Below are positions 51,110 through 61,369 of a stretch of 64,000 nt of DNA, piece after piece; the stretch's first letter is position 1; every line of letters starts with the position of its first letter. The notes under the pieces are model-generated. The model saw nothing but the letters and a program-made list of their open reading frames with translations. It had not been told where the DNA came from and searched no databases. The stretch is from Conchocele bisecta (taxonomy: Eukaryota; Mollusca; Bivalvia; Lucinida; Thyasiridae). The translations under genes and the position numbers were made by a program. The DNA lies in the NCBI GenBank assembly GCA_029237695.1, contig CM055265.1, positions 219,841,679 to 219,905,678 on the forward strand. The letters are read 5' to 3'.

Positions 51110-51528
51110 CAAGGTGTATGATCACGTGGTTAAAAGTACTGATTCTCCAGAAGCCCTCCGATGCAAAGTACGTATTCTTTTATTTTGTCCTTATTATGTA
51201 ACGGATTTTGATGAAATATGACCAGATGACGCATCAACGCATCTTGTTAAGCTGCATTTGGTGGTCTCGGTACTTTGGCCCAATTTCTTTCGTTTTTACA
51301 AAGAATCGATTTCCTTGTCTACTGACACGGAAATCGATTCTTCGCTAAGCCGACATAATTATTGCCAAACTGATGGGACCACCAAACGCACCTGATGAAG
51401 ACCCGTTTTCTGCTCCATATTTCATCAAAATCCGTTGCCTCTTAAGGAAAATATCAAATAATACTTACTTTGCAGTGGGCGCGCTTTCAGCCATTGTTGT
51501 TGGTGTTGTAGCGTGATAATGCACCTTG
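51110..51528. mobile_element. fold-back MITE M1, copy 3
   Basis: Same family, flanked by a perfect 5-bp duplication ATAAC (51105-51109 and 51529-51533). 419 bp. Arms are more diverged near the right end (GCGTGATAATGCACCTTG). Confidence 0.88.
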
Positions 51529-51719
51529 ATAACGTGACAACGTGATAGTTACGTCGTCTTACTACACCGTATGCATTTAAATTGCCTACTGGGTGATTGT
51601 GACTGATATATACATCGACATCAAACACGATGTAGATATCCGTCCCATAAACGAGGCATTCCAATGTGGCTGGGGCTATATCACGGGATGTATTTGACTC
51701 ACGACGGGCAAAATATAGA

Positions 51720-51860
51720 GAATAGTAGGTTAGTGGTACCGTGAATGGGAAACTATCTGACAAGGCATAGGAAACGGGATGGACGAGGCTCTGCTGAGTC
51801 CATGCCGTTTCCGTGCCGCGCCAGATATGTTTTCCCATTCACGGCACTAACCTACTATTC
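51720..51860. mobile_element. fold-back MITE M5, copy 2
   Basis: Same arms as 41561-41701, with CACTAACCTACTATTC at the right end. Confidence 0.8.
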
Positions 51861-52066
51861 TATTTATCCCGTCAACACATACACATAGCTTTAAATGCTA
51901 AACATAAACCCAGCCGCATCCTCAAAATCAGAGAATCCACTAGTATGACAACCTCACATATTAATACGCAGTGACTAGGTCGTATTGACAGGATATCAAC
52001 ATTGTTTCACGGCACCGTGTTTCACGGCACATATGCACAGTGTTGACGGGATAAATGTATATTCTT

Positions 52067-52146
52067 GCCCGGTTAGCTCGGTTGGTTATACTTAGAGAGA
52101 TGATACTGTAAACCAGATGTCTCCAGTTCGATTCCGGGCCGGTGCG
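52067..52146 (+). repeat. tRNA-like SINE head, copy 2
   Basis: Same as copy 1 with minor changes (GGTTAGCTCGGTTGG, CCAGTTCGATTCCGGGCC), followed by CATCTTTCTTGCCATGTGAC. Confidence 0.75.
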
Positions 52147-52469
52147 CATCTTTCTTGCCATGTGACATGTTACAATTCGAGAAGTTTTGTTTTACATACA
52201 TTTTGGAACAGCGAAGTTGCCGGTCAGCTGATTGCCAGTTATTCACAACGCCGTGGAGATGAATGGGACTAATGTTAAGATTGTGATATACAATGAAACC
52301 CCTCTCAACCGGACACCAAGAAAACATATATAACAGGCTCCAGTTTTGTTTGAGCAAATCCAGTTGCTCAAAATATGGACCCCATAGCCATAAGGAGTGT
52401 TATGAAAAATTCTGACTGCACTTGACTATGAAAATTATTCAGCCATCACCAATGCAACTCACATATTGA

Positions 52470-53125
52470 AGTCACATTTTCATAACATTCCGTCATTATG
52501 AAAATTTTCATAAACCGTACTATCACTATGAAAATTATCATAAGCCGTACAATCGATCTCACTATGACAAATTCATAAAATGTACTATCCCTCTCACTAT
52601 GAAAATTTTCATAAACCGTAATATCCATCTCGCTATGAAAATTTTCCTAAGCCGTACAATCGCTCTCACTATGCACATTTTCATAAACTGGATCTCACTA
52701 TGAAAATTTGCATAAGCTGTATTATCCCTCTCACTATGAAAATTTTCTTAAGCCGTACTATCGCTCTCACTATGAAAATTTTCATAAACCGTCATATTCC
52801 CTCTCACTATGAAAATTTTCATAAACCGTAATATCCTTCTCGCTATGAAAATTTTCTTAAGCCGTACAATCGCTCCCAGTCACTATGAAAATGTTCGTAA
52901 ACCGTAACATCCCTCTCACTATTAAAATTTTCATAAACCGTAATATTCCCTCTCACTATGAAAATTTGCATAAGCTGTACAATAGCTCTCACTATGAAAA
53001 TTTTCATAAAACGTAACATCCCTGTCATTATAAAAATGTTCATAAACCGTAATATTCTCTCTCACTAAGAACATTTTCGTAAGCCGTACTATCCCTCTCA
53101 CTATGAAAATTTTCTTAAGCCGCTA
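52470..53125. repeat. minisatellite, unit about 36 bp (CTCTCACTATGAAAATTTTC)
   Basis: About 17 diverged copies of CTCTCACTATGAAAATTTTC followed by ATAAACCGTAATATCC. Looser relatives (CGCTATGAAAATGTTCAT) continue to about 53340. Confidence 0.92.
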
Positions 53126-53539
53126 TGAAGTCGTTATGAAAATTACTGCTTTCAGACAAATTTTAGTCGCTATGAAAATGTTCATGAAACGTACCATCGC
53201 TCCCACATATTGTAGCCGCTAAGAAAATGTTCCTAACATTCCCGTTTCTCAGACAAACATTAGTCGCTATGAAAATTTGTATAAGATTCCATTCTCTGAC
53301 AATCATTAGTAGCTATGAAAATGTTCATAAAAGTCACTATGAAAGCAAAAAGCACATACATGTAATGAGGTCAATATGAAAAAGGTCATAATATTATCGT
53401 TCTGAAACAAGCATTTGTTACAAAGAACTTGGTCATAAAATGTAGTTATGTTTACTAATTGTTCCTATCGACGGTTAATTGTTACAATGTTAATGTTCCA
53501 AATATATGTCAAGTTAACGCACTCTGTGAATTATACCAT

Positions 53540-53800
53540 ACACTCCCGCCTGCGATTCGCTTACCAAGAATTGCAATCCAGCGGTCCTTGAATTGCAATT
53601 CTTCCCCTCTGGAATTGCAGTCTAATTGCGGTCCAAACGCGTTCCCGTTTTTGCGGTCATTCTTTCGCGATACCGTTTGTGCGGTCATTCTTTCGCGACA
53701 CCGTTTGTGCGGTCATTCTTTCGCGGTCCAGTTTGTGCGGTCATTCTTTCGCGATACCGTTTGTGCGGTCATTCTTTCGCTATTTGCGGTAAAAACTTAC
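53540..53800. repeat. GCAATT/GCGGTC dispersed repeat with 26-bp tandem units
   Basis: GAATTGCAATCCAGCGGTCC and related motifs are followed by five tandem copies of GCGGTCATTCTTTCGC with a GATACCGTTTGT spacer (53655-53790). The left part is inverted relative to 61200-61345. Confidence 0.85.
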
Positions 53801-54349
53801 CGTATCATCGCATAGTACAGTTTGTTTACATTATCAGTGATTATACAAACGTACTATACGAACATTATACAAAAACATACGATATCCGTTTGTATATACG
53901 ATATATCCGTACGGTTATGGTATGAATATACAGTGGGTCATCGTGCGGTTAAAATATACCGATGCACCGGTTCATTTCGCATGTAAACATCCGGTTTTCA
54001 TTTCAATCATCTGCCACAATTTTAAGTTTTTCAAAATGAATAAATGTTCAGTTTTACGATACAGAAACAATTTAAAACTGAGGATTGTGAAGTACGGTAT
54101 CACAGTGCATATACATGTGTGTTCAATACAGTAATTCATCAGTAATTCATCATTGTACTCCGCACCACCGCCGGGGACACAAAACAATGATCCCCCACAC
54201 ACACCAGCCATCTACATTTGGCGTGCTAAAAGTTCCGGTCTGTATCCCACAGTGGGAACAATGTGTATCACCACCACCACCAGTTTTTGTCTATGACTAC
54301 ACTACACACCCCCCCCCCCCCCCCCCCGACCACCACTTCTGTCTGTAAC

Positions 54350-55785
54350 GCAGGATGACGTGGCTGACTAATCAAGTGCTAAACTAGTCTTGGTGCGATG
54401 GCCGACTGATCAAGTTCTAAACTAGTCGTGGTGCGATGGCCGACTGATCAAGTTCTAAACTAGTCATGGTGCGATGGCCGACTGATCGAGTGCTATACTA
54501 GTCCTGGTGCGATGGCCGACTGATCAAGGGCTAAACTAGTCTCGGTGCGATGGCCGACTGATCAAGGGCTAAACTATTCCTGGTGTGATGGTCGACTGAT
54601 GAAGTTCTAAACTAGTCCTGATGTGATGGCCGACTGATCAAGTGCTATACTCGGCATGGCCGACTGATCACGTGCTGTACTGGGCATGGTGAGATGGCCA
54701 ATTGATCAAGTGCTATGCTGGGCATGGTGCAAAGGGCGACTGATCAAGCGCTATACTAGTTATGGTGCGATGGCAGACTGATCAAGTGCTCTACTAGTCC
54801 TGGTGCGATGGCCGACTGATCATGTGCTATACTCGGCATGGCCGACTGATCACGTGCTATACTGGGCATGGTGAGATGGCCAACTGATCAAGTGCTATAC
54901 TGGGCATGGTGCAATGGGCGACTAATCAAGCGCTATACTAGTTATGGTGCGATGGCAGACTGATCAAGTGCTCTACTAGTCCTGGTGCGATGACCGACTG
55001 ATCAAGGGCTAAACTAGTCCTGGTGCGATGGCCGACTGATCAAGTTCTATACTAGTCCTGGTGCGATGGCCGACTGATCAAGGGCTACACTAGTCCTGGT
55101 GCGATGGCCGACTGATCAAGGGCTAAACTAGTCCTGGTGTGATGGCCGACTGACCAAGGGATAAACTAGTCCTGGAGAGATGGTCGACTGATCTAGTTCT
55201 ATGCTAGTCATGGTGAGATTGCCGACTGATCAAGTGCTAAACTAGTCCTGGTGGCTGGTGCGATGGCCGACTGATCAAGTTCTAAACTAGTCCTGGAGCA
55301 ATGGCCGACTAATCAAGTTCTAAACTAGTCCTGGAGCGATGGCCGACTGATCAAGTTCTAAACTAGTCCTGGTGCGATGGCCGACTGATCGAGTGCTATA
55401 CTTTTCCTGGTGCGATGGCCGACTGATCAAGGGCTAAACTATTCCCGGTGCGATGGCCGACTGATCAAGTGCTATACTAGTCCTGGTGCGATGGCCAACT
55501 GATCAAATGCTATACTAGTCCTGGTGAGATGGTAAACTGATCAAGTTTTAAACTAGTCCTGGTGCGATGGCTCACTGATCAAGTTCTAAACTATTCCTGG
55601 AGCGATGTCCGACTGATCAAGTGCTAAACTAGTCCTGGTGTGATGGCCGACTGATCAAGTTCTAAACTAGTCCTGGTGCGATGGCCTACTGATCAAGTGC
55701 TAAACTAGTCCTGGTGCGATGGACGACTGATCAAGTGCTAAACTAGTCATGGTGCGATGGCCGACTGATCAAATCGCATGCCATA
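54350..55785. repeat. 38-bp minisatellite array (GATGGCCGACTGATCAAGTG)
   Basis: About 37 copies of a 38-bp unit, GATGGCCGACTGATCAAGTG plus CTAAACTAGTCCTGGTGC. A shortened unit (CTCGGCATGGCCGACTGATC) and a block of five to six units are themselves duplicated (54625-54800 and 54810-54985). Preceded by a C-run of 17 or more at 54310-54327. Confidence 0.96.
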
Positions 55786-55789
55786 ATAA

Positions 55790-56155
55790 CTAGATGGCCA
55801 TGGCCTGCATGTCGTGCCCGCCGAGACATTTGATAGTACAAACAATTTTTTTTATTGCAACAAAGCTTTAGCCCGTCGACGTAAAAACGTGCCGCACCCG
55901 CCGAGGCTTTGATAGTATACCCAAAAACTTTAACTAAAAAACACTTTAACCAAAAACTTTATCCTGAATGCACACCAATGTGCCAACTATATCGCTTTGT
56001 CTGCAAGCGGGCCCAACAAAAACTTTAAGGGAAATTTCAAAGTAATTTGACCGTGACATTTGGCACATATAAATAATAATGAAAATGTGGGTGACAAATA
56101 CACCTTATGTGAAGTTTCGAGTGAATTGGTGAAGCGGTTTCAGAGATATAGTGTT
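55790..56155. repeat. CCGAGGC/CAAAAACTTTAAC repeat region
   Basis: GTGCCGCACCCGCCGAGGC, TTTGATAGTA and AAAAACTTTAACxxAAA recur here and at 57060-57660, where ACTTTGAGGTAAATTTCA and TTTGACCTTGACCTTGGG mark about three 180-bp units. Confidence 0.6.
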
Positions 56156-56160
56156 CTTAA

Positions 56161-56673
56161 AGGTACATGCCCACTCAGTAGGCACAAAATGTTCTTTATA
56201 TCACAGACATCATCTGTGACATTTTCGGGCAAAATAAACATTAATTCACCATTAATACACATATTTATTGGCATTATTATACATTTTATATCAGACGTAA
56301 ATTTCCACACTGCTATCAGGGGCGATAACCGTGTTTCCTTAAAATGTTACGAAGACATTACTATTTATTTTTTGATGTGCAATGATCATACTTTATAATC
56401 TGTCGAAAACATTATTTTTTCAGGGAAACACATTTAATTAGTATAAGTAATTAAAAAATATCATGCCCCATTTGCCTATGAAAATAGCCTGATATCACCG
56501 CGTGTCACTATCAGTGAAATAAACATTACTAAATGATTATATCCATATAACGGGCACTCGTAATGTTTAGAACTGGTGGAATAGTGACAAAATTATACAC
56601 TTATTTAATTCCTACAAATAACTGAGAATACACATAACTTTAATTGTTGTGCCTACTGAGTGGGTATGTACCT
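56161..56673. mobile_element. piggyBac-like MITE M2 with TTAA duplication
   Basis: Terminal repeats AGGTACATGCCCACTCAGTA and its complement at the right end, flanked on both sides by TTAA (56157-56160 and 56674-56677). 513 bp, non-coding. TTAA targeting is a hallmark of the piggyBac superfamily. Confidence 0.88.
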
Positions 56674-56865
56674 TTAATTAGCATAAATTATTAAAAACAA
56701 GAAATGCGTCTGTCGAACGCGGATGCCACCTGCAGCATATTTGAGAAACTGTGACAAAGTGGTTAACCGAAAAGTGTGACGGACGGACAGACGGACGGAC
56801 GGAAGGACGGAAGGACGGTCCAAACACTATATGCCACCCGTTTCTTCGAAACCCGGTGGCATAAA

Positions 56866-57060
56866 AATATCATGCCTCATTTGAATATGAAAATAGCTTG
56901 ATACCACTGCTAGTCATTATCAGTAAAATAAATATTACTAAATGATTATATATGGATAGCGGGCACACATAATTTTTAGAACTGGTGGAATAGTGACACA
57001 ATTATACACTTATTTAATTGCTATAAAGAACAGTTTGTGCCTACTGAGTGGGCATGTACT
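56866..57060. repeat. truncated M2 MITE right end
   Basis: ATCATGCCTCATTTGAATAT to GTGCCTACTGAGTGGGCATG matches the right half of 56161-56673. It is preceded by a (GGAC)n tract at 56780-56816. Confidence 0.75.
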
Positions 57061-57700
57061 GTCCACATGCAGGCATGTCAAAAACTTTGAGGTAAATTTC
57101 ATTCAAAGTAATTGGGCACAGGGGTTGCAGGGGTTGAGCATAGAATGAAAATATGGATGATGATAAACACACATGTGAAGCTTCGAGTGAATTGGCGAAG
57201 CTGTTTCTGAGATATAGTGTTCTTAAAAACTTTAACCTACGGTAAATAAAAACCGGATGGCCATGGCCCGCATGTTGAGCCCACCGAGGCATTTGATGGT
57301 ATCGGAGTATATTTATTTGAAGTTTGAATTAACGTATGTAAAAGCTTTAACGCAAAGTTGAGTCATTTGACCTTGATCTTGGGCATGTGGGTCGCATGCG
57401 TGGGCTATAATATGAAAATATGGATGATAATAAAGAATTATCTGAAGTTTGAAGCAAATCTGGGTAAGTGTTGTGGAGATATAAGGTATGCAAAAACTTT
57501 AACAAAAATTTCAAAGTCCTTTGACCTTGACCTTGGGGCAAAGGGGCCGCATGAGTGGGACACAGAATGAATATATGGATGATGACTAATAAGCATTTGA
57601 TGTTTCAAGTCAATGTGACTTAGGATATGGTATTTAAAAACATACACCGATTTCGGACGGACTGACGCACGGACGTCATTGTGATCACTAAGTCTCGCTT
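57060..57700. repeat. about 180-bp tandem units with ATGAAAATATGGATGATGAT
   Basis: Three units each contain CAAAAACTTTAAC, a CATTTGACCTTGACCTTGGG-type line, GAATGAAAATATGGATGATA and a TTTGAAG(C/T)AA line. No gene. Confidence 0.65.
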
Positions 57701-57805
57701 TCCGCAAGCACGCTCGGCAAAAAAAATACAGATGGACGTCAATGTGCAGACTATATCGCACTGTCCGCAGGCGGTCGCGACAACAATTGTCCAACCCCTT
57801 TTTAA

Positions 57806-58302
57806 AGGTGCAAGCCCACTCAGTAGGCTAAACATGCTCTTTATGGGAATTAAATAAGTGTATAATTGTCACTATTCCACTAGTTATAAACATTACGAGT
57901 GCCCGCTATACAGATATAATCATTTGGTAATATTTATTTTACTGATAGTGACGCGCGGTGGTATCGGTATTTTCATGTGCAAATGGGGCATGATATTTTA
58001 TAATTATTTATACTATTAAATTAAATGCATCAACTGAAAAAAAAATTGACAGATTATAAAGTATGATCATTGCACATCAAAAAATAAATACAGAGAATAA
58101 ATAGTAGTGTCCGTTAACATTTTAAGGAAACACGGTTATCGTCCCTGATATCAATGTGGAAATTTTCTTCTGATAAAAAATGTATAATAATGCCAAACAA
58201 TACGTGGGTAATGGTAAATGATTGTTTATCTGGCCAGAAAATGTCTCCGATGATTTCTCTGACATACAGAACATTTTGTGCCTACTGAGTGGGCATGTAC
58301 CT
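57806..58302. mobile_element. piggyBac-like MITE M2, inverted copy with TTAA duplication
   Basis: AGGTGCAAGCCCACTCAGTA at the left and GAGTGGGCATGTACCT at the right, flanked by TTAA (57802-57805 and 58303-58306). The interior is in the opposite orientation to 56161-56673. Confidence 0.87.
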
Positions 58303-58489
58303 TTAACGCTAGCTCCGCCCTGTCCAGTGAGACCTATGCATGTGTTAAGTTTCATAAAAAATATTGCATAGGGTGTTCGCGTTATGCTCCGGACAAATCA
58401 GTGCGCGAAAAAACAAAGGGAGATAACTAAACTAGAAAATGTGTTCATAGAACACGGATACTCCACATATCGCTTTGATAGTAAACAAG

Positions 58490-58935
58490 GCAAAATTCCA
58501 GTGTCCAAAAGGGAGAGATAATCCATGACACGGGGTTGGGGTTCGAATCAAAAATCGAAATAAACTTTCCGCATCTACTCATCATAAGGAAGCTACATAT
58601 CAAATTTCAGTGCTGTAGCTATTACAAAAGTTTTACGAGTTACAAGGCAAAATTTTCAAATTCTAATTCAAAAAGAGGGAGATAATCCATGACTCGGGGG
58701 TCGAATGAAAATAAACTTTGCAAATCTACTCATCATAAGGACATACCAAGTTTCAGGTGTGTAGCTATTAGGGTTTAAAAGTTTTACGAGCTACAAGACA
58801 AAATTGTAAAATTCTAACTTGAAAAGGGGGAGATAATCCATGACCATGGGGTCGAATCAAACATACATGTACCAAGTTTCAGGTACATGTATGTAGCTAT
58901 TACGGTTTAAATGTTTTTCGAGTTACTAGGTTGGT
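58490..58935. repeat. three tandem units of about 145 bp (GGGAGATAATCCATGAC)
   Basis: GGGAGATAATCCATGAC at 58510, 58678 and 58828. Each is followed by GGGGTCGAATxAAA, ACTCATCATAAGGA, CCAAGTTTCAGGT, TAGCTATTA and GTTTTACGAGTTACAAG. Confidence 0.8.
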
Positions 58936-58939
58936 GACG

Positions 58940-59660
58940 GACGGAAGAACGGACAAGGTCAAGGGTAACACTAAATGCCCCCTCCACTATCGTGGTGAGG
59001 CAAAAGTTGTCATATACAAGTAACTTACCTTAATTCATCAGTTACACATCAGACGATGAATGAACTTTAATTCTGGTGTAGAATATTAAAGTTATTCATT
59101 ATATTCAATAGTGCTGCTTTGACATGACGTGAAATTAAAACATGCATGACATGATCTGGAAGAAAAACCACAGACCAAGCACGCATATTCAGAATCACGT
59201 CTGTCGGTTCTTATCCAGCTCCGATTTCTGTCACCTGTCCACAAAATCCAGAATCCAACATTGTCGCAAATTTAATCCTCTATGTTGGTGTACGTTAGAA
59301 CAAAATGTCACTTAGTATATTATCCAATCCATTGTAATCTCTCGTTTCTCTAAATAAATGCGTCCAACAATCCCTGTAGCTGCTATCGTGATAAAAAATG
59401 TTAAAGGTTCCGTCAGCGCCTCACATATTGATCTTAATATCCACCATTTTGATTCCAAGTACCAGAATAATGATGTTTCTATGCGCCGTCGTAGTGTTAT
59501 CTGTCAGATTCCGTTGTTTATTTGATCAAATTGATGGACAAATTTGTGTCCGCTAATGTCGCCAAGAGCATAATCTGTGACGTTGACTGTAATAATTTGG
59601 CATAACTTCTAGCTTGTGAATTTTTGGTTGAATGAAGTGATCACTATGGTGAATAAGTGT
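58940..59660. other. no recognised features
   Basis: A GGACGGAAGAACGGACAAGG tail and CCACTATCGTGGTGAGGCAA close the preceding repeat. Beyond that nothing is recognised. Confidence 0.4.
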
Positions 59661-59668
59661 GTATTTGT

Positions 59669-59740
59669 GCCCGGTTTGCTCAGCAGGTAGAGCGATGGTG
59701 TCGTAAACCAGAGATCCCCGGTTCGATTCCGGGCTGGTGC
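59669..59740 (+). repeat. tRNA-like SINE head, copy 3
   Basis: GCCCGGTTTGCTCAGCAGG, a D-arm GCTC/GAGC, TGGT/ACCA around a 7-base loop with CGT (threonine-like anticodon), and CCGGTTCGATTCCGGGC. It is followed by CATCTTTCTCACCCTGTGAC, the tail shared with the other copies, so I call it a SINE rather than a tRNA gene. Confidence 0.75.
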
Positions 59741-59744
59741 ACAT

Positions 59745-60170
59745 CTTTCTCACCCTGTGACATTTAGCGCCCAACGTAGTTGCGGGAAGTAACTCTGCAG
59801 AATACTCCCGCATCGTCCGTACCGAGAGTTTATAATGGTGCTCTCCGTAGGTTTCCCCTGCAAAGTACCAAATCACATCTGATTTGCACTTCAACTGTTA
59901 ATTGCGACATATTTTCTGTATTTTTCAATTGAAGGAAATGTCAGTATTATACTTATTCATTTCTGTGTAATAAGTACAGAAAAATATGTCACAATTAACA
60001 GCTAAAGGGCGAATGAGATCCGATTCGGTACTCTGCAGGAAAAACCTATGGAGCACCGGAACTCTGGGTACGGACGATAATTGACTATTCTGTTGCCCAA
60101 CAAAGGACCGCGACTGATAAATACTCCCAAATTGTACCCAAACATATGGAATTCGGAGACAAAAATTAAA
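59745..60170. repeat. inverted pair flanking SINE heads
   Basis: CAAATCACATCTGATTTGCA, GTACCGAGAGTTTATAATGG and ACAGTTAATTGCGACATATT (59790-59920) are inversely echoed at 59985-60085 (ATATGTCACAATTAACAGCT, CGAATGAGATCCGATT, CCGGAACTCTGGGTACGG). This is probably two SINE-associated repeats inserted head to head. Confidence 0.55.
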
Positions 60171-60257
60171 CATAGAATTTGAGGACGAATTTCAATTTGG
60201 CGGAGAAGAATGTCACAGTACGCAACTGACCATGGGGATGAAGTGTGTATGATCTGT

Positions 60258-60333
60258 GCCTTGTTAGCTTGCTCGGTAGAGCCATGGGCATGGTACGGTA
60301 AACATGAGGTCCCTGGTTCGATTCCGGGCCGTT
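60258..60333 (+). repeat. tRNA-like SINE head, copy 4
   Basis: GCCTTGTTAGCTTGCTCGGT and CCTGGTTCGATTCCGGGCC, followed by ATCTTTCTCACTCTGTGACA. More diverged than the other copies. Confidence 0.7.
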
Positions 60334-60904
60334 ATTTATCTTTCTCACTCTGTGACACAAGTAAACCGTTTTATTTTAAAGAAATGGCTATCACCGGAAT
60401 AAATATTATCTTCACAAAATTTGATTCGGGCCAATAGAAATCAACAGCCAGAACAGAACAGAACGTTTGCAGTAATATAAATCTAATTCCAAAATAAATT
60501 TTTAATATATGATCAGGTTTCGAAAATTAAAATATGCTTTTCTTTTAAAATTATTATCAATATGTTCACCATGTTATTATGGTTAATATGCAATTCACAG
60601 TCTCCTTGCAGCTTGAAATTGAAAGACATTATGAAAAGTTGTGTTGATCTCAGAAATTGTCATGTCGACTATAGGATCGCGTCGAAATAATGTTAACAGA
60701 ATAGGAAAACGTAATTTAATACTGACGAAAAAGTAAACAAAACGCTAAATTGATGCTTAGTTTTGCAATATTATACCGTAGAACACACATTATAATTTGA
60801 TTGTATATGAAAATAAATATATTGTGAGTATGGTGGTGTCTATTAATGTGTTCTTGATATTCGGAACAGCAGTGACGACATTTTGTTTTGGCCAAGAAAT
60901 TGTC

Positions 60905-61365
60905 AAGGTCAATGTTTCACTGTTTGTCTCGCAATAACCCGCCGCTTTATATTTGCACACCAACAAAACAGATCACCAATACCGCTGACTTTCTAGCCAC
61001 TTTGAATGAAATAGATGGGATAACATTTTGGATTGGAACACGGATACGTTTGTAAACTATTTCGATTTTATTGCCGCATTGGTCAAGCAGATCGAGCGGT
61101 CCGCCGGTTTGACCGCAGAGCGCAGCGTAAAGCGGTCATTCTTTCGCAGTTTAAAGTAAACTGCAATTAAAAGCGGAGCGCAGCGCTAACTGCGATATAA
61201 GTATTGCAATTCCGCAACCAACTCTTTGGACCGCAGTCACATGATTGCAGTCCGATTGCGGTCCAATTGCAATTAATGGGAACGCGAATTGCAATCCTGC
61301 GCTCCAGGAATTGCAATTCGCCTGGTAAGAGAACCGCAGGCCACTCTGTAACTGCGGCACGTGTA
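60905..61365. repeat. GCAATT/GCGGTC dispersed repeat, second copy
   Basis: AAAGCGGTCATTCTTTCGCA (61131-61150), GACCGCAGTC, TCCGATTGCGGTCCAATTGC and CCAGGAATTGCAATTCGCCT (61301 onward). It is the inverse of 53540-53650 in its right half. Confidence 0.75.
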
Positions 61366-61369
61366 TTAA

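Larger units (their letters stand above)
51663..52320. repeat. composite dispersed repeat, copy 2
   Basis: Second copy of the repeat at 41465-42310, carrying the same nested MITE (51720-51860) and SINE head (52067-52146). A 36-bp extra piece (GTTTCACGGCACCGTGTTTC region, about 52003-52038) is present only here. Confidence 0.85.

Noticed and set aside
54350..55785. CRISPR-like array
   Set aside because: Units are contiguous 38-bp tandem repeats without unique spacers, in an animal genome context.
59669..59740. Functional tRNA-Thr gene
   Set aside because: A tRNA-like fold exists but the downstream CATCTTTCTCAC tail is shared with three other diverged copies, typical of a tRNA-derived SINE.
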